Source of the DNA: Glycomyces terrestris
Lineage (GTDB): Bacteria; Actinomycetota; Actinomycetes; Mycobacteriales; Micromonosporaceae
NCBI RefSeq assembly: GCF_003933745.1
Contig: NZ_RSEB01000003.1
Span: 1-64,000 of the forward strand
Direction: 5' to 3'
Length of the DNA: 64,000 nt
Shown: positions 42,836 through 51,123 of the stretch, in pieces
How positions within the stretch are numbered: position 1 is the first letter of the stretch
How the letters are laid out: every line of letters starts with the position of its first letter
Notes under the pieces: generated by a model
The model's database searches: none
Told to the model about the DNA's origin: nothing
What the model saw: the letters and a program-made list of their open reading frames with translations, nothing else
Translations under genes and position numbers: made by a program

Positions 42836-43389
42836 CGCTGCTCCATATCGTCTTGCACGGTGAGTCGGCCGGCGAGCGCGGCCTTCCCCCTGGTGAGCCA
42901 GGAGCGGACGGTGGCTTCGGCGACGCCTTCCTGCTCGGCGATCTCGGCGACGGTGAGTCCCGCCATGTACCGGAGGATCACGGCCTTGCGGTGGTGCGCG
43001 CCGATGCCGGCGAGCGCGCGCTGGAGGTCGACGCGGTCGCCGTCCGGGGCCTGCTCGTGGGTCTCGCGCTGCCGGTTGAGGAAGCGCTGCACGACGCTGC
43101 GGCGGCGCAGGTGACTGGTCGCCAGGTTCCAGGCGACGCGGCGCACCCACGCGGTGGGGTTCTCGTACTCGCGGACCTTCCGCCAGCGCGCGAGCGCCCG
43201 GCAGAACGCCTCGGCCACCAGGTCCTCGGCCTCGGCCCGGTCGCCGGTGTAGGCGTAGATCTGGGCGGTGACGGAGCGGACGTTGGCGGCGTAGAAGTCG
43301 TCGAACTCGAGGCTGGCGCGCATGGGCAGCAGCTGCGCCGCGGCGCTTCCCTCTCCTGGTGGAGCAGAGCTGTCGCGGGTGGGCGTCAT
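42832..43389 (-). CDS. ECF sigma factor, SigE-type family of actinobacteria
   Basis: This 185-residue protein is an extracytoplasmic-function sigma factor. Region 2 spans DDFYAANVRSVTAQIYAYTG and the EDLVAEAFCRALARW motif. Region 4 has LRYMAGLTVAEIAEQEGV followed by a recognition helix ATVRSWLTRGKAAL. The ATG at 43389 has GAGGAG 5 bp upstream; MRASLEF at 43323 is an alternative start. The downstream membrane protein is translationally coupled. Confidence 0.92.
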   Translation of the reverse strand: MTPTRDSSAPPGEGSAAAQLLPMRASLEFDDFYAANVRSVTAQIYAYTGDRAEAEDLVAEAFCRALARWRKVREYENPTAWVRRVAWNLATSHLRRRSVVQRFLNRQRETHEQAPDGDRVDLQRALAGIGAHHRKAVILRYMAGLTVAEIAEQEGVAEATVRSWLTRGKAALAGRLTVQDDMEQR

Positions 43390-43567
43390 AGGGGCTCCTC
43401 GCTACGTACGGCGGCTTGGGGGTCCGCACTGGATACACGAGGACCGGGCCGGGGGTGACGCACGCGGTGGTGGAGTTCTGGTTCACAGTTTTCGCGGCGG
43501 GGACGGCGAGCGCGTCGCCGTCGACGGCCCCGCGGCGTCCCACCGGTCGGGGTTTTCCTTCAGCGGG

Positions 43568-44335
43568 TCACTTGCCGTAGCGGCGGTCGCGGGTGGCGAA
43601 GGAGCGGACGGCGCGGAGGAAGTCGACGCGGCGGAAGTCGGGCCAGTTGGAGTCGCAGAAGTAGAACTCGGAGTACGCAGACTGCCAGAGCAGGAAGCCG
43701 GAGATGCGCTGCTCGCCGGAGGTGCGGATGACGAGGTCGGGGTCGGGCTGGCCGGTCATGTAGAGGTGGCGGGCGATGGAGTCGGCGTCGAGGGCCTCGG
43801 CGGCCTGTTCGAGGCTGGCGCCGGCGGCGGCCTGTTCGAGCATGAAGGAGCGGACGGCGTCGGCGATCTCGCGCTGGCCGCCGTAGCAGACGGCGAGGTT
43901 GACCTGCATGCCGCGTTTCTCGGCGGTGCGCTGCTGGGCGCGTTTGAGGGCGGCCTGGTGGTCTTCGGGGAGGAGGTCGAGGGCGCCGACCATGCGGAGC
44001 TGCCAGGGCTGGTCGTCGTCGGCGAGTTCGCCGGCGAGCTCGTCGATGATGTCGAGGAGGGGGTCGAGCTGCTCCTTGGGCCGGGTGAGGTTCTCGGTGG
44101 AGAGGAGCCAGATGGTCACGTGCTCGACGCCGAGTTCGTCGCACCAGCCGAGGAAGCGCTCGATGTGCTTGGCGCCGGCGCGGTGGCCGTCGTTGGGGTC
44201 GGTGAGGCCCATGTCGCGGGCCCAGCGGCGGTTGCCGTCGACCATGACGCCGATGTGCCTGGGCAGGGGCTGGCCGGTCAGCTCGCGCGCGAGCCGACGC
44301 TCGTATATCCGGTAAAGCAGGTTCGAGATCGCCAC
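43568..44335 (-). CDS. uppS: Isoprenyl transferase (cis-prenyl transferase, short-chain Z-FPP type)
   Basis: This 255-residue protein makes cis-polyprenyl diphosphates for cell-wall lipid carriers. It has VMVDGNRRWARDMG with the catalytic Asp, STENLTRP, and RTSGEQRISGFLLWQSAYSE near the C-terminus. It aligns closely by eye with the mycobacterial short-chain Z-farnesyl diphosphate synthase, including YRIYERRL before the core. I chose the GTG at 44335. The TACAAT box ends 8 bp before it, and no ribosome binding site is present, which fits a leaderless mRNA. A GTG at 44374 would add 13 residues but lies almost inside the pckG terminator. Confidence 0.93.
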   Translation of the reverse strand: MAISNLLYRIYERRLARELTGQPLPRHIGVMVDGNRRWARDMGLTDPNDGHRAGAKHIERFLGWCDELGVEHVTIWLLSTENLTRPKEQLDPLLDIIDELAGELADDDQPWQLRMVGALDLLPEDHQAALKRAQQRTAEKRGMQVNLAVCYGGQREIADAVRSFMLEQAAAGASLEQAAEALDADSIARHLYMTGQPDPDLVIRTSGEQRISGFLLWQSAYSEFYFCDSNWPDFRRVDFLRAVRSFATRDRRYGK

Positions 44336-44343
44336 AACCGGCA

Positions 44344-44349
44344 ATTGTA
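44344..44349 (-). promoter_or_regulatory. -10 box of a leaderless uppS transcript
   Basis: TACAAT on the minus strand lies 8 bp before the GTG at 44335, placing the transcription start on or next to the start codon. The -35 region is poor (TGCGAG). Confidence 0.5.
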
Positions 44350-44380
44350 GGCTCCGCGTTTTCGCGGCTCGCACGCTTCA

Positions 44381-44411
44381 CCGGGCCGGGGCCTCGGGGG
44401 CCCCGGCCCGG
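44381..44411 (-). terminator. Terminator of pckG
   Basis: A 13-bp stem (44381-44393 with 44399-44411) with a TCGGG loop begins 21 bp beyond the pckG stop codon and lies just upstream of uppS. Confidence 0.75.
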
Positions 44412-44432
44412 GTCGCCGCCGGCGGCGGGCGG

Positions 44433-46295
44433 CTACCTTGCGTCGAGGCGCTGCTTGAGGGCGTCGAGCTCGGCCCACAGGACGGTGGGGAGGCGGTCGC
44501 CGAAGCGGGCGAACCAGCTTTCGACGAGCGGGACCTCCTCGGCCCATTCGGCGGGGTCGACGGCGAGCGCGGCGGCGAGGTCGTCGGCGGTGAGGCCGAG
44601 GCCGTCGGTGTCGATCGCGTCGGGCGTCGGGACGTACCCGATGGGGGTCTCGACGGCGGCGGCGCGGCCTTCGAGGCGTTCGACGACCCATTTGAGGACG
44701 CGGGAGTTCTCGCCGAAGCCGGGCCACAGGAAGCGGCCGTCGTCGCCGCGGCGGAACCAGTTGACGTAGAACACCTGCGGCATGAGGGCCTCGTCGGTGG
44801 CGGACTTGCCCATCTCGATCCAGTGGCCGAAGTAGTCGGCGGCGTTGTAGCCGATGAACGGCAGCATGGCCATCGGGTCGCGGCGGACGACGCCGACCTC
44901 GCCGGTGGCGGCGGCGGTGGTCTCGGAGGAGAGGGTGGCGCCCATGTACACGCCGTGGACCCAGTCGCGGGCCTGGGTGACGAGCGGGATGGTGGTGGCG
45001 CGGCGGCCACCGAAGAGGATCGCGTCGATCGGGACGCCGCGCGGGTCGTCGTACTGGGGCGCGAGGACCGGGCACTGCTTGATCGGCGTGCAGAAGCGGC
45101 TGTTGGGGTGGCTGGAGGGCTCCTCGGAGGCGGGGGTCCAGTCGCGGCCCTTCCAGTCGACCAGGTGGTCGGGGGCCTCGCCCATGCCCTCCCACCAGAC
45201 GTCGCCGTCGTCGGTGAGGGCGACGTTGGTGAACAGGGTGTGGCCCTTCGCGATGGTGCGCATGGCGTTCGGGTTGGTGTGGTAGTCGGTGCCGGGCGCG
45301 ACGCCGAAGAAGCCGTACTCGGGGTTGGAGGCCCACAGGCGGCCGTCCTCGCCGAAGCGGAGCCAGGCGATGTCGTCGCCGAGGGTCTCGACCTTCCAGC
45401 CGGGGATGGTGGGTTCGAGCATGGCGAGGTTGGTCTTGCCGCAGGCGCTGGGGAACGCGCCGGTCACGTGGTAGACCTTCCCTTCGGGGCTGGTGAGGCG
45501 GAGGATGAGCATGTGCTCGGCCATCCAGCCCTCGTCGCGGCCCATGGCGGAGGCGATGCGCAGGGCGTAGCACTTCTTCCCGAGGAGGGAGTTGCCGCCG
45601 TAGCCGGAGCCGTAGGACCAGATCTCGCGGTCCTGCGGGAAGTGGGAGATGTACTTGGTGCCGTTGCAGGGCCAGGGGACGTCGCTCTGGCCGGGGGCGA
45701 GGGGCGCGCCGACGGAGTGGAGGCACTTGACGAAGTCGGCGCTCTGCCCCATCTTCGCGAGGACCTCGGCGCCCATGCGGGTCATGATGTGCATGGACGC
45801 GGCGACGTAGGCGGAGTCGGTGAGCTCGACGCCGAACATGGGCTGCTCGGCGTCGAGGGAGCCCATGCAGAAGGGGACGACGTACATGGTGCGCCCGCGC
45901 ATGGAGCCGCGGTAGAGGCCGGTCATGGTCTCGCGCATGTAGTCGGGGGCGGTCCAGTTGTTGGTGGGGCCGGCGTCCTCGGGGTCCTCGGAGCAGATGA
46001 AGGTGCGCTCCTCGACGCGGGCGACGTCGCCGGGGTCGGTGCGGGCGAGGAACGAGTCGGGCTTGGCGGGGACCGGGACGAGGGTCCCGAAGGCGACGAG
46101 CTCGGCGGTCAGCCGCTCCCATTCGGCCCGGCTGCCGTCGCACCACACGATCTGGTCGGGGTCGGTCAGCTCGGCGATCTCGCCGACCCACGCGAGGAGG
46201 CGGTGGTGGCGGGTCGGCGGGTCGGTGAGTCCGACTGCGGGGTTGTCGGCGGCGGTCTCTGCCGCGGGTGCGGCGGCGGCGACTTCGATGCTCAC
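44433..46295 (-). CDS. pckG: Phosphoenolpyruvate carboxykinase (GTP)
   Basis: This 620-residue enzyme converts oxaloacetate and GTP to phosphoenolpyruvate in gluconeogenesis. It has the GTP-PEPCK P-loop FPSACGKTN, the manganese/oxaloacetate region [26 protein letters not shown] with the reactive Cys, and the guanine-pocket segment [21 protein letters not shown]. Length is normal. The GTG at 46295 has GGAG 5 bp upstream; the long open frame before it is low-complexity and unlikely to be translated. It is a single-gene unit with a 400-bp upstream region rich in palindromes. Confidence 0.97.
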   Translation of the reverse strand: MSIEVAAAAPAAETAADNPAVGLTDPPTRHHRLLAWVGEIAELTDPDQIVWCDGSRAEWERLTAELVAFGTLVPVPAKPDSFLARTDPGDVARVEERTFICSEDPEDAGPTNNWTAPDYMRETMTGLYRGSMRGRTMYVVPFCMGSLDAEQPMFGVELTDSAYVAASMHIMTRMGAEVLAKMGQSADFVKCLHSVGAPLAPGQSDVPWPCNGTKYISHFPQDREIWSYGSGYGGNSLLGKKCYALRIASAMGRDEGWMAEHMLILRLTSPEGKVYHVTGAFPSACGKTNLAMLEPTIPGWKVETLGDDIAWLRFGEDGRLWASNPEYGFFGVAPGTDYHTNPNAMRTIAKGHTLFTNVALTDDGDVWWEGMGEAPDHLVDWKGRDWTPASEEPSSHPNSRFCTPIKQCPVLAPQYDDPRGVPIDAILFGGRRATTIPLVTQARDWVHGVYMGATLSSETTAAATGEVGVVRRDPMAMLPFIGYNAADYFGHWIEMGKSATDEALMPQVFYVNWFRRGDDGRFLWPGFGENSRVLKWVVERLEGRAAAVETPIGYVPTPDAIDTDGLGLTADDLAAALAVDPAEWAEEVPLVESWFARFGDRLPTVLWAELDALKQRLDAR

Positions 46296-46702
46296 GGTGG
46301 CTCCTTCGGTCGGCTTCTGGGCACGGACGCGGGCGCTCCGGCCGGGGCCGGTCCTTCGGACGCTACGGGAACCGGCGCGAGCGCGCAGGCACTCGTGCGT
46401 GATTGAGCGGACGCTGAGCAGGCGCTCCGCCTCCGGGCACCCTGCGCTTGCGCATTCAAGCTCGCTACGATCACAACTACTTGCACTTTCTGCGCCACCG
46501 CGCAGCATCGATCATCGGTGCTGGAATTTGACCGTTGCTCTCAACTAATGCGCTCGGTTTCGAGCATGGAACGAGCGCGTTAGATCGCGGTCGCGGGACG
46601 GTTACCCGCCCGTGTCGTCGCGTTTTGCGGTGAATCCGCCCACAGCGGCGCGTCTTGGGTGAAGATGCACTCCAAGTGGCAGCACGAACCGTTGGAGGGC
46701 CG
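46296..46702. other. pckG upstream region with palindromes
   Basis: This 407-bp divergent region has no gene that I can see. It contains three inverted repeats built on TGCGC/GCGCA half-sites: TGCGC-TT-GCGCA (46443-46454), CTGCGC-CACC-GCGCAG (46490-46505) and an 11-bp arm pair with one mismatch (46546-46556 with 46572-46582). These are candidate operators for pckG or for the small membrane protein gene. Confidence 0.5.
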
Positions 46703-46816
46703 ATGGCGCACCGCGAACCGGAACCGCAGCCGGGCCGCAGGACCGGGGTCGTCGCCTTCGCGGTCGCGATCGTGGTCGTGCTGGCGATCGTGCTGGTGTA
46801 CTTCCTGCTCCGCTGA
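46703..46816 (+). CDS. Small single-span membrane protein (37 aa)
   Basis: This 37-residue frame encodes a polar, basic N-terminus (MAHREPEPQPGRRTG) followed by one hydrophobic span of about 20 residues and a final LLR. GGAGGG lies 5 bp before the ATG, and the hydrophobic pattern is what a real small membrane protein would show. Its last codons lie inside a 19-bp tandem repeat. The function is unknown. It is convergent with the next gene and shares a terminator with it. Confidence 0.65.
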   Translation: MAHREPEPQPGRRTGVVAFAVAIVVVLAIVLVYFLLR

Positions 46817-46861
46817 GCACGCGCTGCTCCGCTGAACAGGTTCTGGTCCGCTGAGCACGCG
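46805..46861. repeat. 19-bp tandem repeat, three copies
   Basis: Three units of exactly 19 bp (46805-46823, 46824-46842, 46843-46861) share CTGSTCCGCTGARCA, where S is C or G. The first unit includes the last codons and stop of the 37-aa gene, so each unit repeats the stop-codon context. Confidence 0.75.
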
Positions 46862-46864
46862 AAA

Positions 46865-46891
46865 GGGCGGAGGCGCGCCGCGCCTCCGCCC
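46865..46891. terminator. Bidirectional terminator
   Basis: A 12-bp stem (46865-46876 with 46880-46891) with a GCC loop lies between the small membrane protein gene and the convergent 184-aa gene. Confidence 0.75.
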
Positions 46892-46905
46892 TCGTCCGCT
46901 CGCGC

Positions 46906-47460
46906 TCAGACCGCGGGGCCGCGGCGGCGCAGCTCGTCGACGCTGAGCATGGCCTCGCGCAGTTCCTTGAGCCAGTCCTCGGCGTGCTGCTCGACCAGGC
47001 GCACGCACCACGCGAGCGCGTCCTGGCGGGACGCGGCCACGCCGGAGCCGACGAGCGTGTCGAGGACGAGCCGCTCGGGCTGGCGCAGCCGGGTCGTGAC
47101 CGGCAGCGACTGGTGCGTGAACACCATCGTGGTCGACCCGCAGCGCGCGCCCCACGACGCCTGCCGGTGATAGCGGTACTGGAGCTGCTGCGCGATCTGG
47201 ACCCGCATGTCGCGCGTGGCCTCCCGGAACCGCGAGATGCGGCCCTCCTCGGTCGCGGCCCGGTCGGACTCGGTGGCGTCGGCCGGGTGGTCCGGGGTCG
47301 GCAGCGGGCAGATGATGATCATCTCGTCGCGGTCGACGGTGACGTCCGGCATCCCGGCGATCCAGCCGTCGGGGACGATCCCGTAGATCCAGGCCGGGGC
47401 GTCGTCAGTGGACGGCAGCGGGCCGTACTGCCACGAGCCGGTGTCGTCGATGGCGGCCAT
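46906..47460 (-). CDS. Last gene of the FtsK-like operon, unknown function
   Basis: I do not recognise this 184-residue protein. It has no signal peptide or span. The N-terminal 55 residues look beta-rich (GPLPSTDDAPAWIYGIVPDG, MIIICPLP), and the rest is helical, ending ELREAMLSVDELRRRGPAV. GGAGG lies 7 bp before the ATG. It follows the three-span membrane protein by 91 bp on the same strand, so it is probably part of the operon. A cytoplasmic adaptor role is possible. Confidence 0.75.
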   Translation of the reverse strand: MAAIDDTGSWQYGPLPSTDDAPAWIYGIVPDGWIAGMPDVTVDRDEMIIICPLPTPDHPADATESDRAATEEGRISRFREATRDMRVQIAQQLQYRYHRQASWGARCGSTTMVFTHQSLPVTTRLRQPERLVLDTLVGSGVAASRQDALAWCVRLVEQHAEDWLKELREAMLSVDELRRRGPAV

Positions 47461-47551
47461 GCACGGGCCTCCTCACGTTTCAGGAACGCTCCAGGTGTAC
47501 CCCATCGAGTCAAGCAGAGCGGATTCAGGCCGCGCAAGGACGGCCGGGACG

Positions 47552-48274
47552 TCACAGCCCGCGCAGGAAGAACCCCGCGAGCGCGCTCACCGCGAACACC
47601 GCCGCCCCCACGCACGCGAGCGTCTGGCCCGGCCGCGGCCGCACCCGGTACTGCCACGACAGCCACACCCCGAGCACGATCGGGCCGGTCGCGACCCCGA
47701 GGAACAGGGTCAGCGTCGCGAACGCCTGCCGGACCGCGGTGTCGTCGGCGCGCAGCACCGCGAGCGCGACCGCGACGGCGAGCGCCCCGGTCGCGGCCCC
47801 GATCCCGGCCGCGGTGGCCTCGGTGTGGCGGGGCGCCTCGATGGGGAGTTCACCCTGCCGGGCGAGCGCGAGCAGCCGCCCCGAGCGCTCCAGGCGCGTC
47901 CGCACGCGCTCGGCGTCCGGCTCGGGGTCCGGCTCCCCCGCGGGCGGCGTGGGCCCGGTGCGGCGGTGGCCGACGAAGTCGCCGAGGGACCGCCACAGGA
48001 TCGCGACGGCCTTGTCGGTCTCGGCCACCAGCGTCGCGGCCTCCACAGAGGACCGGTTGGCGTCGTCGCGGGCGGTCCGCGCGGCGGCGACGGCGGCGGC
48101 GAGCTTCGCGGTCTCGTCGCGGTAGGCGGCGTCGGCGGCCCGGATCTCGGCGTCGGCGTCGGCGCGGTCCTTCAGGTACGCGGCGACGGCCTCGGCGTAC
48201 CCGCCGGCGCGGGACTCGGGCGCGCGGGCTTCGGCGGCGCGGCCGGTGCGGTCGGTGGTGGCGCTGTCGGTCAT
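47552..48274 (-). CDS. Three-span membrane protein of the FtsK-like operon
   Basis: This 240-residue protein has an Ala/Glu/Arg-rich helical, probably coiled-coil N-terminal half (about 25-100). Three hydrophobic segments follow in the last 85 residues (TGALAVAVALAVL, TLFLGVATGPIVLGVWLSW and VGAAVFAVSALAGFFL). It is not a family I know. GAGGAG lies 4-5 bp before the ATG. It begins 8 bp after the ATPase gene, so the two are co-translated. The ATPase beside it has at most one weak span, so this protein could supply the membrane part of the complex. Confidence 0.8.
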   Translation of the reverse strand: MTDSATTDRTGRAAEARAPESRAGGYAEAVAAYLKDRADADAEIRAADAAYRDETAKLAAAVAAARTARDDANRSSVEAATLVAETDKAVAILWRSLGDFVGHRRTGPTPPAGEPDPEPDAERVRTRLERSGRLLALARQGELPIEAPRHTEATAAGIGAATGALAVAVALAVLRADDTAVRQAFATLTLFLGVATGPIVLGVWLSWQYRVRPRPGQTLACVGAAVFAVSALAGFFLRGL

Positions 48275-48282
48275 GGCGCTCC

Positions 48283-51123
48283 TCAGGGCAGGTCGAGCAC
48301 GGCCGACGGGTTCGGCAGCAGCGCGGTCGTCCGGTACGGGATGACGACCTGCGGGACCCGGTGCCGGGCGCGGTCGAAGTAGAGGCCGCGGCGCACGCGC
48401 GGATACCAGGCGGGGCCGCCGCTGGCGGGCGAGAGCGGGGCGAGCTCGGGGCCCTGCACGTCGAGCGCGAGCCAGGCGTCGACGGCGTCGAACCGGGCCG
48501 AGAACCCGCCGAGGTCTTCGCGCAGGCGCGGCACGGACCGCCACCAGCCGAGGGTGTGGAGGTGGCGTTCGGGGCCGTCGATGAGCATGGCGCGCAGGCG
48601 GGCCGTGCCGGCGGCGTCGAGCCGCGCGGAGCCGGCGTCGACGGCGTGGATCAGGTTGAGGCGCAGCATGCCGTCGCAGCGGGCCTCCCAGTCCTTGCAC
48701 GCGGAGTCGAGGTCGTCGTGCCAGTCGACGTCGGCGCCTTCGGTCTCCAGGGCCGAGGCGAGCGCGAGCGCGGAGGCGGCGGCGTCGGGTTCGAGGCAGC
48801 ACAGGTCGACGCCGATGCGCTGGCCGCGTTCGGAGGCGCCGCGGGCGGCGGTGAGGGCGGCGGCGGCGAGGATGTCGGCGGCTTCGGCGGTGCGGGTGCC
48901 GAGGACGGCGAGGTTGCGGCCGGGGGCGCGGTGGAGGGCGAGTTCGGCGCCGCGGGAGGCGACGTCGATGGTCTGGCCCAGGAGCGCGGTCTCGGGCGCG
49001 GGGACGGCGGCGGTGAGGTCGGGGACGTGGTCGCCGTCGAAGAGCGCGGGCGGTTCGTTCCGGGGCGGCCGGGCTTCCCAGAGGCGCTGCTGGAGGGGTT
49101 CCCAGGCGTCGGCGTGGCCGGCGTTGGGGACGGCGACGACGCGGTCGGCGCCGGCGTGCCCGGACTCGTCGTTGACGACGGCGTGGAAGCGGGGGACGGT
49201 GTCGGCGGCGTGGTTGTTCTCGGCGAGGACCCTGCGGGCCTTGGGGAGGGCGATGCGCAGCGTGAACTGGGCGACGAGGCTGGGGCGGCCCCACAGGGCC
49301 TCGATGCCGGCGACGTCCTGGGAGGCGAGGACGAGGTGGATGCCCTGGCTGCGGCCGCGGCGGGCGAGGTCTTCGAGGAGCTGTACGGCTTCGTCGGTGA
49401 CGGCGTCGCGGGCTTCGAGGAGGACCTGGAACTCGTCGACGACGGCGACGATGCGGGGCCAGTGCCCGCCGGGGTCGGCGGCGCGGAGCTCTTCGAGCTT
49501 GGTGGCCTCGTGGGCCTTGGCGGCCTCGGCGCGGCGGCGCAGCTCGTCCTTGAGGTGGCGCAGGAGGGCGAGGCCGAACTCGCGGTCGTCGTTGATGTTG
49601 ACGCCGACGAGGCGCACGTGCGGGAGCCAGGTGGGGTCGCGGCGGCCGGCGGCGAAGCGCGCGAAGGAGACGCCTTCCTTGAAGTCGAGGAGGTACAGCG
49701 CGAGCTCGTCGGGGCTGTAGCTGGAGGCGAGGCCGGCGATCCAGGCGTAGAGGAGGTTGGTCTTGCCGGAGCCGGAGGGCCCGCCGACGAGGGCGTGGGG
49801 CGGGTTGTCGCCGAGCGAGATCCGGGCGACGTCGCCGGCGGCGGTCTCGCCGATGGCGGCCTGGAGCCCGGCGGCGGAGGAGGCCTGCCAGAGCCGCTGC
49901 GGGAGCAGGTCGACCAGGCGCGCGGGCTCCCGGCCGGCGCGGTGCTTCTCGGCGATGAGCTTGGCGGCCTTGGTGACGACGGCCGCGGGCGGCGGCGGGT
50001 CGAGTTCGAGCGGCGCGCCCAGGATCGCGGTGGCGGTCGTGGCGGTGAGGCGCGGGAGGTCGCAGGGGCCGTCGGCGTCGTCGCCGACGATGACGAGGTG
50101 GACGCCGGCGGCGACGCCGGTGCGGCGCAGCCGGGCGAGCTGGGCCTGGTCGTGGGCGGGCCAGGCGGCGAGGTCGGCGTTGAGGAGGACGAGGACGCGC
50201 CAGGGCTCGGGCCGCCGCCCGGTGGCGGCGGCGAGCGCGGCGAGCGACTCGTGCTCGCCGGCGAGCACGTCGGCGTTGACGCGGCGCACGGTCTCGACGA
50301 GCTCGTCGAGTGCTTCGCGGAGGCCGGAGGGCCCGACGAAGGAGAGGAGCCCGGCCTTCCCGAGCGCGGCGAACGCCGAGAGCGACCCGCCGAGGTGCTC
50401 GGGGTCGTACACGTGAAGCCGCAGCAGCCCGGCGGGCACGGCCCCGACGGCGCGCAGCAGGAGACCCGGAAGCGCATGGGCCGCATCGGAGTCGATGCGC
50501 AGGTGCGAGCGGTCGAGCAGCGGGATCAACGCAGGGAGTGAGGTCTCCGTCACTGTGGGTCCTGAATTGTCGTACCCTCCTGCCACACTGGACGAGCCGG
50601 CTGATGCAGTCGCGGCGCCGGGGGCGATCCCCTCGACCGCGAGGTCATCGCCACTCTCGACCGGAGCGCGCCCGGTCGAGGCGGTCGCCGGCATGTCAAC
50701 GGTGGTGGCGGTGGTGGGTGGGGTGGGGGGGAGGGAGGGCCCCCGACGCGGCGCGGCGCTGTCGGCGATGCGGCCGACCCGCACGAGCGGCGCCGCCCCC
50801 CGGCCGAGACCCGACTCCGGTTTCCATTCGCTCCACAGTGCTCCCGCCGCGGCCGGGGCCGCGACGGCGGCCGCGGCGAGCGCGGCGCGGTGGCCGCCTT
50901 CGACGGCCGCGGCCTTGCGCGCCTCCAGCGTGGCGATCATCTTCTCGTGGATGTTCCGCAGCTGCGTCTGCTTGCGGCTCGCGTCGCCGATGACCTGCTC
51001 GGCGCGCGCGCGTTCGCGCTCGGCCCGCTCGGCGGTGCGCTCGGCGAGGAGGCGCGCCTCGCCGCGGGCGCGGGCGAGCTCGTCGCCCATCGCCGCCACC
51101 AGTCGTCTGCGCCAGCTGCTCAT
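48283..51123 (-). CDS. FtsK/SpoIIIE-type ATPase
   Basis: This 946-residue protein is an FtsK/SpoIIIE-like motor. Residues 1-75 are a basic coiled coil, 78-96 an Ala-rich segment that may be a weak span, and 105-195 disordered. Three ATPase-like domains follow. The central one is intact, with Walker A GGPSGSGKTN (447-456), Walker B IVAVVDEFQ (558-566) and LASQD (599-603). The first (about 200-380) and the third, with GTRTAEAADIL where a P-loop would be, have lost the lysine-serine pair. The three-domain layout recalls EccC, but here only the middle domain can bind ATP. Its ATG overlaps the stop of the 267-aa gene. Confidence 0.88.
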   Translation of the reverse strand: MSSWRRRLVAAMGDELARARGEARLLAERTAERAERERARAEQVIGDASRKQTQLRNIHEKMIATLEARKAAAVEGGHRAALAAAAVAAPAAAGALWSEWKPESGLGRGAAPLVRVGRIADSAAPRRGPSLPPTPPTTATTVDMPATASTGRAPVESGDDLAVEGIAPGAATASAGSSSVAGGYDNSGPTVTETSLPALIPLLDRSHLRIDSDAAHALPGLLLRAVGAVPAGLLRLHVYDPEHLGGSLSAFAALGKAGLLSFVGPSGLREALDELVETVRRVNADVLAGEHESLAALAAATGRRPEPWRVLVLLNADLAAWPAHDQAQLARLRRTGVAAGVHLVIVGDDADGPCDLPRLTATTATAILGAPLELDPPPPAAVVTKAAKLIAEKHRAGREPARLVDLLPQRLWQASSAAGLQAAIGETAAGDVARISLGDNPPHALVGGPSGSGKTNLLYAWIAGLASSYSPDELALYLLDFKEGVSFARFAAGRRDPTWLPHVRLVGVNINDDREFGLALLRHLKDELRRRAEAAKAHEATKLEELRAADPGGHWPRIVAVVDEFQVLLEARDAVTDEAVQLLEDLARRGRSQGIHLVLASQDVAGIEALWGRPSLVAQFTLRIALPKARRVLAENNHAADTVPRFHAVVNDESGHAGADRVVAVPNAGHADAWEPLQQRLWEARPPRNEPPALFDGDHVPDLTAAVPAPETALLGQTIDVASRGAELALHRAPGRNLAVLGTRTAEAADILAAAALTAARGASERGQRIGVDLCCLEPDAAASALALASALETEGADVDWHDDLDSACKDWEARCDGMLRLNLIHAVDAGSARLDAAGTARLRAMLIDGPERHLHTLGWWRSVPRLREDLGGFSARFDAVDAWLALDVQGPELAPLSPASGGPAWYPRVRRGLYFDRARHRVPQVVIPYRTTALLPNPSAVLDLP

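Noticed and set aside
43400-43500. A possible ECF-type autoregulatory promoter (GAAC...CGTC) before the sigma factor
   Set aside because: The closest pair, AGAAC and CGTC, has a spacer of about 14 bp, shorter than the usual 16-17, so I do not call it.
46984-50541. Long plus-strand open frame opposite the FtsK-type operon
   Set aside because: Low-complexity Gly/Val/Arg content, no start signal, and it lies antisense to genes with clear motifs and ribosome binding sites.
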